In this document: in pieces, positions 8,654 to 18,892 of the stretch
Numbering within the stretch: position 1 is the stretch's first letter
Layout of the letters: each line of letters starts with the position of its first letter
Assembly (NCBI GenBank): GCA_963734065.1
Contig: CAVTFN010000004.1
Span: 186,001-250,000 of the forward strand
Length of the DNA: 64,000 nucleotides
Source of the DNA: DATBLE01 sp963734065
GTDB taxonomy: Bacteria; Actinomycetota; Thermoleophilia; Gaiellales; Gaiellaceae
Direction: 5' to 3'
Notes under the pieces: model-generated
Told to the model about the DNA's origin: nothing
Seen by the model: only the letters and a program-made list of their open reading frames with translations
The model's database searches: none
Made by a program: the position numbers and the translations under genes

Positions 8654-9655
8654 GTGAAGACGAGCCTCGGAATCTGGGCGTTCAGCTCGATGGTCACCCG
8701 CTTCGTCCCGGGCGGCTACCAGCCCGAGCATGCGGGTGAGACGACGGTCGACCGGATCCGGCGCGCGGTCGACGGACTCGGCGACCTGATCGACGGCTAC
8801 GAGTTCCACTACCCCCAGGAGCTGAACGAGGAGAACGCCGACGCGATTCGCGACGCGCTCGGGCCCGACCACGACGTCTATTGCCTCGCCGGCGGGCTCC
8901 ATCTCGATCCACGCTTCGGCCGCGGCGGTCTGGTCAATCCCGATCCTGCTGTGCGCGGGGAGGCCGTTCGAATCGCGGTTGCGGGCGCGAAGCTCTCGGG
9001 CGAGCTCGGCGTGCCGATGATCGTCTGGCCGGGGATCGAGGGCTACAACTACCCGTTCCAGACGCCCTACGCGGACAGCTGGACCTGGTTCGTCGACGGG
9101 CTGGCGGAGGTGGCGGGGACGCTGAAGGACGCGGGCCAGGAGCTCTGGCTGGAGCACAAGAACTCGGAGCCGGCGATGAAGATCCTGATGCGCAACATCG
9201 GGATGACGCTGTTCGTGATCCACGAGCTCGCCGAGCGCGGCCACGACAACGTCAAGGTGAACATGGACTGGCAGCACCTGATCATGAACGGCGAGTCGCT
9301 GGCCGAGTACGCGGCGCTGCTGGCCTCGAAGGGGCTGCTCGGACACCAGCATGCGAACTCCGGCTGGGGGACGTTCGACGACGACAACATGGTCGGCGCG
9401 ACCGCGTTCATGGAGACGCTCGAGCTGGCAGTGGAGTTCCGGCGCGCCGGCTACGGCGAGGACGGCCGGCGGCTCGGCTTCGACCTCTACCCGTACACGG
9501 AGGACGCGGTCGAGGCGGTGCGGCGGTCGGTGCTCCAGTGGCGCTTCATCGACGGCGTCGCCGCGAAGATCGACGACGCCGCCCTGCGCGAGGCGCAGTC
9601 CCGCAAGGACGCGGTGCGGGCGTACGAGCTCGTGTACGCCGCCCTCGGCGCTTGA
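8654..9655 (+). CDS. Xylose-isomerase-like TIM-barrel sugar isomerase/epimerase
   Basis: 333 residues with GTG start. The pattern of an AP-endonuclease-2/xylose-isomerase barrel is visible: FSSMVTRF and GGYQPEH near the start, WPGIEGYNYPFQ, then LEHKN with a probable metal-ligand Glu at 167, VNMDWQHLIM, HQHANSGWG and GFDLYPY. This set of acidic and His residues at strand ends is expected for two-metal aldose-ketose isomerases. It heads an operon with xylulokinase (TTGA overlap) and an SDR, opposite a pentose-type importer, so conversion of D-xylose or another aldopentose to the ketose is the likely reaction. It is not the classical XylA subfamily, and an epimerase role cannot be excluded. Confidence 0.8.
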   Translation: MKTSLGIWAFSSMVTRFVPGGYQPEHAGETTVDRIRRAVDGLGDLIDGYEFHYPQELNEENADAIRDALGPDHDVYCLAGGLHLDPRFGRGGLVNPDPAVRGEAVRIAVAGAKLSGELGVPMIVWPGIEGYNYPFQTPYADSWTWFVDGLAEVAGTLKDAGQELWLEHKNSEPAMKILMRNIGMTLFVIHELAERGHDNVKVNMDWQHLIMNGESLAEYAALLASKGLLGHQHANSGWGTFDDDNMVGATAFMETLELAVEFRRAGYGEDGRRLGFDLYPYTEDAVEAVRRSVLQWRFIDGVAAKIDDAALREAQSRKDAVRAYELVYAALGA

Positions 9656-11115
9656 GCCTCGTCGGGCTCGACGTCGGCACGACCGGAGTCAAGGCGATCC
9701 GGATCTCCGAGACCGGCGAGGTGATGGCCCGGCACGAGGAGGAGTACCCGCTCTCGATCCCGCAGCCCGGCTGGGCCGAACAGGACCCCGAGGACTGGTG
9801 GCGGGCGACGGAGCGGGCCTTGGACGCGGTCGGCCGCGACGGACCGATCGGGCTGACCGGGCAGATGCACGGCCTCGTGCTCCTCGACTCGGGCGATCGC
9901 ATCCTCCGTCCGGCGATTCTCTGGAACGACCAGCGCACCGGCGCCGAGTGCGCCGAGATCGAGGAGCGCATCGGCTTCGACCGGCTCGTTGCGTTGACGG
10001 GCAACAGGGCCCTGCCCGGGTTCACGGCGCCGAAGCTGGTCTGGGTGCGCAAGCACGAGAGGGAGGTCTGGTCGCGGGTCGCGCATGTGCTGCTGCCGAA
10101 GGACTACGTGCGTCTGCGGCTGACCGGCGAGCGGGTGATCGACGCGGCCGAGGCGTCGGGAACGCTCCTGTTCGACGTCGCCGGCCGGCGCTGGAGCGGC
10201 GAGGTCTGCGAGGCGCTCGAGATTCCGCTCGAGTGGCTGCCTCCCGTCCACGAGTCGACGGAGATCGGCGGCGCCGGCGACCAGCAGGCGGGGGCGCTCG
10301 GGGTCGGCGTCGTCGCCCCCGGCCGTCCAAGTAACACAGTGTTACAAGCTCCCGAGAGCGCACCGGCAGGCCGCCCGGGAGCAAGTAACACAGTGTTACA
10401 AGGTCAGCTGCTCTCGGTCGTGCTGGGCACCTCGGGCGTCGTCTTCGCTCCGCTCGCCGCCTTCCGGGCCGACCCGGAGGCGCGCGTCCACGTCTTCTGC
10501 CACGCCGTTCCGGACACCTGGGAGGCGATGGGCGTGATGCTCTCGGCGGCGGGCTCGCTGCGCTGGCTGCGCGACGTGGTCGGCGGCACGTACGACGAGC
10601 TCGTCGCGGAAGCGACCGCCTGGCCGCCCGGCGCCGAGGGCCTGACCTTCCTGCCGTACCTCCAGGGCGAGCGCACGCCACACGCTGACCCGTCCGCGCG
10701 GGCCATGTTCGAGGGACTGTCCCTGAGACACGACCGCGGCGCCCTGGTCCGTTCGGTCCTCGAAGGCGTCGCCTATGGGCTACGTGACTCGCTCGAGCTC
10801 CTGCGCGAGCTCGGCGTCGAGCCGGCGGCGGGCCGCGCGTCGGGCGGGGGCGCCCGCAGCGAGCTCTGGCTGAAGATCGTCGCCTCCGTCCTCGGCATCC
10901 CGATCGAGCGCACGGCGGTCGAGGAGGGCGCTGCCTACGGCGCCGCGCTCCTCGGCGGCGTCGCCGCCGGCACGTTCGCAACCGCGCAGGAGGCGGTCGA
11001 CGCCTGCGTCCGCGTCCGCGACACGGTCGAGCCCCACCCCGGGTGGCAGCGCGTCTACGACGAGGGCTACGAGCGCTTCCGGTCCCTGTACCCCGCGATC
11101 AAAGGAGTGCCATGA
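9652..11115 (+). CDS. xylB: Xylulokinase (FGGY family) with an in-frame palindromic insertion
   Basis: 487 residues. The TTG start at 9652 overlaps the isomerase's TGA; the protein must begin here because LVGLDVGTTGVKA is the family's N-terminal phosphate-binding motif. GLTGQMHG with WNDQRT, the nucleotide-binding LGTSGVVF, FLPYLQGERTPH and SGGGARSELW follow in the FGGY order. It phosphorylates D-xylulose to xylulose 5-phosphate. Residues 225-250 are an insertion not expected in the family: two copies of SNTVLQ, each encoded by a GTAACACAGTGTTAC palindrome, split an otherwise normal VVAPG-QLLSVVLGTSG junction in a region just before the ATP-site loop. Reading frame is kept, so the enzyme may still work. 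It is followed by an ATGA-overlapping SDR. Confidence 0.9.
   Translation: MSLVGLDVGTTGVKAIRISETGEVMARHEEEYPLSIPQPGWAEQDPEDWWRATERALDAVGRDGPIGLTGQMHGLVLLDSGDRILRPAILWNDQRTGAECAEIEERIGFDRLVALTGNRALPGFTAPKLVWVRKHEREVWSRVAHVLLPKDYVRLRLTGERVIDAAEASGTLLFDVAGRRWSGEVCEALEIPLEWLPPVHESTEIGGAGDQQAGALGVGVVAPGRPSNTVLQAPESAPAGRPGASNTVLQGQLLSVVLGTSGVVFAPLAAFRADPEARVHVFCHAVPDTWEAMGVMLSAAGSLRWLRDVVGGTYDELVAEATAWPPGAEGLTFLPYLQGERTPHADPSARAMFEGLSLRHDRGALVRSVLEGVAYGLRDSLELLRELGVEPAAGRASGGGARSELWLKIVASVLGIPIERTAVEEGAAYGAALLGGVAAGTFATAQEAVDACVRVRDTVEPHPGWQRVYDEGYERFRSLYPAIKGVP
10328..10402. repeat. Double GTAACACAGTGTTAC palindromic element inserted in frame in xylB
   Basis: Two identical 21-base copies, at 10328-10348 and 10382-10402, each contain the 15-base palindrome GTAACACAGTGTTAC (cores at 10331-10345 and 10385-10399). 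The spacer between them has its own arms, GCTCCCG and CGGGAGC, so the unit can fold as a long hairpin. The insert, about 78 bases, is a multiple of three. A third copy of the same core and flanks lies in hypF at 53772-53793. Confidence 0.85.
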
Positions 11116-11816
11116 GCCTGGAAGGACGGGTTGCGTTCATCACCGGGGCGAGCGGCGGCATCGGCGCCGCGGTCGCCCGTTCCCTGCACGAGGCCGGCGC
11201 CTCGGTCGGACTGGCGTCGCGGCGAGGGGACGACCTCGGGCTCGAGCGCGGGCTCGGGGTCGCCTGCGACGTCCGCGACCCGGAAGCCGTGGACGGCGCC
11301 GTCGCAGCAACGGTCGACCGCCTCGGCGGGCTCGACATCGTGGTCGCCAACGCCGGCGTCGGTGCGTACGGCCCCTTCCTCGAGCTCTCCCGCGAGCATC
11401 TCGAGGAGATGATCGACACGAACCTGAAGGGCACGCTCTACGCGATCCGCGCCGCCCTGCCGCATCTCCTGAAGAGCGACGCGGCCGATGTGATCACGCT
11501 CGCCTCCGAGGCGGGCCGGCGCGGGCTCCCGTACGAGGCCGTGTACTGCGCGTCGAAGTTCGGCCAGGTGGGCTTCACCCGCGCGCTCGACCACGAGCTG
11601 CGCGAGCAGGGCATCCGCTGCACGAACGTCTGCCCGGGCGGCGTCGCCACCGAGTTCGCGCTCGACGAGGGCCGCGGCCGGACACCGGATGCGCTGCCGG
11701 GGATGATGACCGCCGACGACGTGGCCGAGATCGTCATGTTCGTGCTCACGCGGCCGCGCACGCACCGGATCGTGGAGACCGCGATCCGCCCGATGACCGA
11801 GACCAGCTGGGGGTAG
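11112..11816 (+). CDS. Short-chain dehydrogenase/reductase (SDR)
   Basis: 234 residues with ATG start preceded by AAAGGAG at 11101-11107; ATGA overlap with xylB. Classical SDR: cofactor motif TGASGGIG at 11-18, NAG at 80-82, catalytic Ser132, Tyr145 and Lys149 (YCASK). After the cofactor strand VGLASRR the Arg pair favours NADP over NAD, by general SDR rules. Being third in a pentose operon suggests oxidation or reduction of a sugar or sugar alcohol, but SDR specificity cannot be read from sequence. A perfect GGGACAG-type palindrome lies 15 bases after its stop. Confidence 0.9.
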   Translation: MSLEGRVAFITGASGGIGAAVARSLHEAGASVGLASRRGDDLGLERGLGVACDVRDPEAVDGAVAATVDRLGGLDIVVANAGVGAYGPFLELSREHLEEMIDTNLKGTLYAIRAALPHLLKSDAADVITLASEAGRRGLPYEAVYCASKFGQVGFTRALDHELREQGIRCTNVCPGGVATEFALDEGRGRTPDALPGMMTADDVAEIVMFVLTRPRTHRIVETAIRPMTETSWG

Positions 11817-11830
11817 CGAGACAAGCCTTC

Positions 11831-11859
11831 AGGGACAGACCCCGGAGGGGTCTGTCCCT
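11831..11859. repeat. Palindrome AGGGACAGACCCC / GGGGTCTGTCCCT between convergent genes
   Basis: 13-base perfect arms at 11831-11843 and 11847-11859 around GGA. It sits between the SDR and the convergent methyltransferase gene, where it could act as a shared transcription end, though no T-run follows on either strand. Same family as 60217-60318. Confidence 0.85.
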
Positions 11860-11871
11860 ACAGAGAAGGAT

Positions 11872-12675
11872 CTAACGCCGCCTGCCGGTGATCAGCAGGT
11901 ATTCGCGCGTGTGCGACACCGGCCCGCCGGGCGAGCCGAACGGCGACGATTCGAACAGCTCCGTCCAGTCACGGCGGAGCTCCTCACGTCGAGCGTCGTC
12001 GAGCGTCCCGAGCAGCATCTTCATCGGTCCGAAGTTCGCGGAGAACTCCTGCCAGTACTCGTCGGCGCTCTCGAACTCCACCGTCGTGACCCGCTCGTCG
12101 AAGGCGAGCTCGAACGCGTCTCCGAGCAGCTGCTCCACGTGTTCGGGCCGGCCCCAGTCGAGCGGCGCTCCCGCGCCGTCGGGAAGCGGCGGCTGGTACG
12201 AGGCCATCATCCTGAACATGGCTCCGACGCCGCCTGTCGGCGTCCACGTCGCCAGCCCGAGCCGACCGCCGGGCCTCGTCACCCGGGCGAGCTCCGCCGC
12301 AGCCCGCGGCTGGTCGGGCGCGAACATGACGCCGAAGGTCGAGGTGACCGCGTCGAAGCTCGCGTCCTCGAGCTCGAGATTCTCCGCATCGCCGACCCGG
12401 TAGTCGATCTCCACTCCGTCGTCGGCCGCCTGTCGCCTGGCCGTCTCGATCAGAGCGGGCGCGAGGTCGATGCCGACCACGCTCGCACCGCGCCTCGCCG
12501 CAACGGTCGCCAGCTCGCCGGTTCCGCATGCCACCTCGAGCCAGCGCTTTCCCTCGGCCGGCTGCATCGCCTCGACGATCGCCTCGTGCACGTCTGCGAG
12601 CGAGCCCGCCACGTTCTCGAACGGGGCGCTTCCCCAGACGACGCCCTGCCGCTCTTTCAACTCCTCGAACGCCAT
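11872..12675 (-). CDS. SAM-dependent class I methyltransferase
   Basis: 267 residues. Methyltransferase_11/25-type motifs: motif I WLEVACGTGELA at 45-56, the acidic end of strand 2 (VVGIDLAP), GDAENLELEDASFDAV for motifs II and post-II, and ARVTRPGGRLGLATW. The resemblance is to actinobacterial enzymes of the UbiE/small-molecule type. The C-terminal EYLLITGRRR is typical of this subgroup. It faces away from aconitase, with 56 bases between the two starts. Substrate unknown. Confidence 0.85.
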   Translation of the reverse strand: MAFEELKERQGVVWGSAPFENVAGSLADVHEAIVEAMQPAEGKRWLEVACGTGELATVAARRGASVVGIDLAPALIETARRQAADDGVEIDYRVGDAENLELEDASFDAVTSTFGVMFAPDQPRAAAELARVTRPGGRLGLATWTPTGGVGAMFRMMASYQPPLPDGAGAPLDWGRPEHVEQLLGDAFELAFDERVTTVEFESADEYWQEFSANFGPMKMLLGTLDDARREELRRDWTELFESSPFGSPGGPVSHTREYLLITGRRR

Positions 12676-12731
12676 GTGCCTGCCTCCTTGTCGAACGACC
12701 TGGGAACCATCACCTTTGATGGAATAGAGAC

Positions 12732-15467
<2,736 letters not shown>

Positions 15468-15475
15468 TCAGCGGC

Positions 15476-17101
15476 GTGGAGACCCGCTGGCGCAAGCTGA
15501 TCGAAGCGGGAATCGCCGTCAGCTCCGAGCTGACGCTCGACGGAGTCCTCCAGCGGATCGTCGAGACGGCCGCCGAGCTGACGACTGCGCGATACGCGGC
15601 GCTCGGAGTGATCGACCGTACCGGCGTGGCCCTCGAGCGGTTCCTGACCACGGGAATCGACCCGGAGACTCACGAGCGGATCGGCGATCTTCCCCGGGGC
15701 CGCGGGATCCTCGGCGTCCTGATCCAGGACGCGCACCCGCTGCGGCTTCACGACCTGACGATGGATCCGCGGGCGATCGGCTTCCCTCCCCACCATCCGC
15801 TGATGCGGACCTTTCTCGGAGTTCCGATCCTCCTCCGCGGCGTCTCCTACGGGAACCTCTACCTGACCGAGAAGACCGACGGCTCCGACTTCACCGAGGA
15901 GGACGAGGAGGTCGTGACGCTGCTCGCCGCACAGGCCGCCGTGGCGGTGGAGAACGCGCGGCTCTACGAATCGGCGACGCGATGGCTCGCCCAGCTCGAG
16001 TCCCTGACCGAGGTCGGGAACGCCCTCGCAGGGGAGACGGAACTGGCTCCTCTGCTCGAGCTGATCGCAACCCGGCTCCGCGACCTGATCGACGCCGAAC
16101 TCGTCCTGATCGCGCTGCCGTCCGGGAGTGATCTCAGGATCGAGGCGGCGGTCGGCGCCCAGGCCGAGGGCCTGACCGGCAGCTTCCTGACCCGGTCCGG
16201 ATCCAAGAGCGGACGGGTGCTCGATCGACGACACAGCGAACGGGTGGACTCGACGCTCGACGACACCGAAGTCGATCAGGAGATCTCTCGCAGGATCGGG
16301 ATGCGCTCGGGCATCTTCGTCCCGATGATCGTCGGCGACCGCGCGATCGGCGTGATCGCGGCCCACAACAAGCGCGGGCCCGACGCTCGCTTCAACGACG
16401 AGGACCTGCGAATCGGAGAAGCCTTCGCGGCGCGCGCCGCGGTCGCGGTCGACCTCGCCGACCGCGTCGCCCGCGACGCTCTGCGTCGCGTGGTCGAGGG
16501 CCAGGAGCTCGAACGCCGGCGACTCGCCCGCGAACTGCACGACGAGACCGGCCAGGCGCTCACGTCGATTCTGCTCGGGCTGAAGCGCGTCGAGGGAGCC
16601 AAGACGAAGGACGACGCCCGGGCTCTCGCCGGCGAGCTCCGAGGGCAGATCGTGGAGACCCTCCAGTCCGTCCGGCGGCTCGCCGTCGAGCTGCGGCCGA
16701 AGGCGCTCGACGACTTCGGGCTCGTACCGGCACTCGAGAACCTCGCGGACGCCTTCGGCGGAGACTCGGGGATCGCGATCGACGTCGAGGCGAACCTCGA
16801 CGAGACGCGGCTTCCGGCCGAGGTCGAAACGGCCCTCTACCGGATCGTGCAGGAGGCCCTGACGAACGTCGCCAAGCACTCCAAAGCCGAGCATGTGAGC
16901 GTCGTGGTCACGCGACGCGACGGAACCGTTACGGTCGTGGTCGAGGACGACGGGCGAGGCTTCGGCTCTGCGGGAGGCGACAGCGGGGGACTCGGGCTCG
17001 TGGGGATGAAGGAGCGCGTCGGCCTGCTCGGCGGTAGGCTCGCGATCGAGTCCACGGAGGGCTCGGGGACGACGATCGTGGCCGAGGTGCCGCTGCGATG
17101 A
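15476..17101 (+). CDS. GAF-GAF sensor histidine kinase (HisKA_3, DevS/NarX-like)
   Basis: 541 residues with GTG start. No membrane segment, so it is cytoplasmic. GAF domains cover roughly residues 15-160 and 175-335. The dimerisation box has phospho-acceptor His355 in RRLARELHDETGQ, and the ATPase domain shows the N-box VQEALTNVAKHS and DDGRGF and GLGLVGMKERV glycine boxes. The order GAF-GAF-HisKA_3-HATPase is that of the mycobacterial DevS/DosT sensors, which bind heme in the first GAF; whether this one binds heme cannot be decided by eye. The ATGA overlap with the NarL-type regulator downstream marks them as a cognate pair. Regulon unknown; nearby stress genes are candidates. Confidence 0.92.
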   Translation: METRWRKLIEAGIAVSSELTLDGVLQRIVETAAELTTARYAALGVIDRTGVALERFLTTGIDPETHERIGDLPRGRGILGVLIQDAHPLRLHDLTMDPRAIGFPPHHPLMRTFLGVPILLRGVSYGNLYLTEKTDGSDFTEEDEEVVTLLAAQAAVAVENARLYESATRWLAQLESLTEVGNALAGETELAPLLELIATRLRDLIDAELVLIALPSGSDLRIEAAVGAQAEGLTGSFLTRSGSKSGRVLDRRHSERVDSTLDDTEVDQEISRRIGMRSGIFVPMIVGDRAIGVIAAHNKRGPDARFNDEDLRIGEAFAARAAVAVDLADRVARDALRRVVEGQELERRRLARELHDETGQALTSILLGLKRVEGAKTKDDARALAGELRGQIVETLQSVRRLAVELRPKALDDFGLVPALENLADAFGGDSGIAIDVEANLDETRLPAEVETALYRIVQEALTNVAKHSKAEHVSVVVTRRDGTVTVVVEDDGRGFGSAGGDSGGLGLVGMKERVGLLGGRLAIESTEGSGTTIVAEVPLR

Positions 17102-17751
17102 CCAAGAAGAAGAACCCCATCCGTGTCCTGATCGTCGACGACCACGCGGTCGTCCGCTCGGGGCTGCACCTCCTGCTCGACGCCGAGGACGACATCGAGG
17201 TCGTGGCGGAGGCGGGGGACGTCCACGATGCGGTCTTCGAGGCGAGGGAGAAGAAGCCGGACGTCGTGTTGATGGACGTCGTCATGCCGGAGCAGAGCGG
17301 GATCGAAGGCGCCCCGCTGGTCCTCAAGGAGGCGCCGGAGGCGAAGGTGCTCGTGCTCTCGATGCAGGACGATCCGCGGTACGTGCGCGAGGCGTTCGCC
17401 GCCGGCGCATCGGGATACGTCCTCAAGGAGGCGGTCGACGCCGAAGTGGTCGCGGCAGTCCGCGAAGTCGCAGCCGGCGGACGCTACGTCCACCCCGCCC
17501 TCGGCGCACGGCTCGTCGCCGCCGAGGCCGAGGCGACTGCACGAGAGGAAGCCGACCCGCTCTCGGACCGCGAGCGCGAGGTGATGCGGCTACTCGCCCT
17601 CGGCCACACGAACCAGGAGATCGCAAAGATGCTCTACATCTCGGTCCGCACGGCCGAGACGCACCGAGCGCACATCATGCAGAAGCTGCGGCTCTCGTCG
17701 AGAGCCGAACTCGTGCGCTACGCGATCGACCAGGGACTCCTCGAGGAGTAG
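17098..17751 (+). CDS. NarL/DevR-family response regulator
   Basis: 217 residues. Receiver domain with acidic pair Asp14-Asp15, phospho-acceptor Asp60 (VVLMD) and conserved Lys near 109 of the switch region (GYVLKEAVD). The C-terminal LuxR-type helix-turn-helix begins LSDREREVMRLLALGHTNQEIA and ends with the recognition helix VRTAETHRAHIMQKL. Translationally coupled to the kinase upstream, whose phosphate it should receive. It ends seven bases before the convergent CBS-BON gene. Target sites are unknown. Confidence 0.95.
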   Translation: MTKKKNPIRVLIVDDHAVVRSGLHLLLDAEDDIEVVAEAGDVHDAVFEAREKKPDVVLMDVVMPEQSGIEGAPLVLKEAPEAKVLVLSMQDDPRYVREAFAAGASGYVLKEAVDAEVVAAVREVAAGGRYVHPALGARLVAAEAEATAREEADPLSDREREVMRLLALGHTNQEIAKMLYISVRTAETHRAHIMQKLRLSSRAELVRYAIDQGLLEE

Positions 17752-17758
17752 CCAAGCG

Positions 17759-18448
17759 CTACACCCGCTCGTGCCGGGACACGACGGGGCCCTTGCGATG
17801 GCCGTTCTCCTCCCGCCACCGGAGCTTGGAGAGGACCGCGACCACACCCGGGACACGCTGGACGAGGATCGGGATCATCTCGGCGTCCGTCCGCGTCTCG
17901 ACCTCGCCGGACAGCCGCACTTCGCCTCCGACCACCTCGACCTGAAACGCATCGGGCTCGAGCCACAGCTTCTGCCGGATGACGTCCTCGCGGATCTCGT
18001 GCTCGATCTCGGCGTCCGAGCGCACGAACGCCCGCACGAGGTCGGCGCGGGTGACGATCCCGACCAACCGGCCCTCGTGGTCCACCACGGGCAGCCGGTT
18101 CACGCCCTCGTCGATCATCGTGGTGGCGGCCACCGTCACGGGACGGGTCGGGCCGATGGTCACCGCAGGCGCCGACATCGCTTCGCCGACGGTACGCGCC
18201 GCCAGCTTGAGCTCGAAGCCGGTCGCGGGGACCGACAGCAGCCGTTCGAAGAAGCCCGGCCGGTCCTTCATGCCGGTCTCCTTGTAGAGGATGTCGCCCT
18301 CCGAGAGCACGCCCAGGACGCGGCCGTCGTCGTCCACGACCGGCAACCCGGAGATGCGGTGCTCGGCCAGCAACCTCGCGGCGTCCTTGAGCTGGGTGGT
18401 GACGCGAACCGTCAGCACGTCGGTGGTCATCAGATCCTTGACTCTCAT
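17759..18448 (-). CDS. CBS-CBS-BON domain protein
   Basis: 229 residues. Two CBS motifs (MRVKDLMTTDVLTV with ISGLPVVDDDGRVLGVLSEGD, then VGEAMSAPAVTI with VNRLPVVDHEGRLVGIVTR) form a Bateman module for adenine nucleotides. A BON domain follows, about residues 148-215 (EIREDVIRQKLWLEP, VEVVGGEVRLSGEVETRTDAE, VPGVVAVLSKLRW). BON domains usually bind membranes or phospholipids. It is about 60% alike by eye to the first 230 residues of the protein at 33.5 kb. ATGA overlap with the small gene upstream. A role in stress or hypoxia response, as for mycobacterial Hrp1, is inference. Confidence 0.88.
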   Translation of the reverse strand: MRVKDLMTTDVLTVRVTTQLKDAARLLAEHRISGLPVVDDDGRVLGVLSEGDILYKETGMKDRPGFFERLLSVPATGFELKLAARTVGEAMSAPAVTIGPTRPVTVAATTMIDEGVNRLPVVDHEGRLVGIVTRADLVRAFVRSDAEIEHEIREDVIRQKLWLEPDAFQVEVVGGEVRLSGEVETRTDAEMIPILVQRVPGVVAVLSKLRWREENGHRKGPVVSRHERV

Positions 18449-18804
18449 CTTCGGCCTCCTTGGGCAAGCACGGTGGGCACGGGAGTCAGGGCACCCGCAC
18501 CCAGCCCCCGCGCGAGCAGGTGGACACCGAGCGAGCTACCTCCGACGGGCCGCAGATGAATCGGCTCGGATCCCGACAGGTCGAGGACGACGAACGGACC
18601 GCTCTCGACCGAGCCGGCTGCAGGCTCGCTGACGCAGACGTACTCGATCTCCGCGACGGGGATCGAGAGCGCAACGTCGATACCCAGTACGGGGTCTCGT
18701 CCCGTCAGCCGGATCGTGTCGTCGCCGAGCGAAACCGCGCCCACGTAGGTTGGCCCATGTTCGCCGCGGCGCCAGGCGATCTTGCCGCTGTCCATCTCGC
18801 TCAT
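18445..18804 (-). CDS. Small conserved-looking hypothetical protein
   Basis: 119 residues from an ATG at 18804. The stop overlaps the start of the CBS-BON gene (ATGA), and the sequence has protein-like composition with alternating hydrophobic strands (DTIRLTGRDPVLGIDVALSIPVAE, GPFVVLDLSGSEPIHLRPV), suggesting a small beta-rich domain, perhaps PH-like. I do not recognise a family. Upstream, the frame continues open but in the P-type ATPase's sequence, so the start was set at the first Met after that gene ends. It is likely expressed with CBS-BON. Confidence 0.65.
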   Translation of the reverse strand: MSEMDSGKIAWRRGEHGPTYVGAVSLGDDTIRLTGRDPVLGIDVALSIPVAEIEYVCVSEPAAGSVESGPFVVLDLSGSEPIHLRPVGGSSLGVHLLARGLGAGALTPVPTVLAQGGRR

Positions 18805-18892
18805 GGGACTACTGTCGTCTCGGGGCCTGGTCGCTACATCCGGGCAGGCGCGGAACCTCCTGCGGGAAGGCCGCAAGCGACTCGTCCGGCGG

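Noticed and set aside
12676..12731. A possible regulatory site between the methyltransferase and aconitase genes
   Set aside because: Only 56 bases, with no palindrome or recognisable promoter boxes that I could defend.
17752..17775. TAGC / GCTA mini-stem between the regulator and the CBS-BON gene as a terminator
   Set aside because: Stem of four to five bases only, no T-run.
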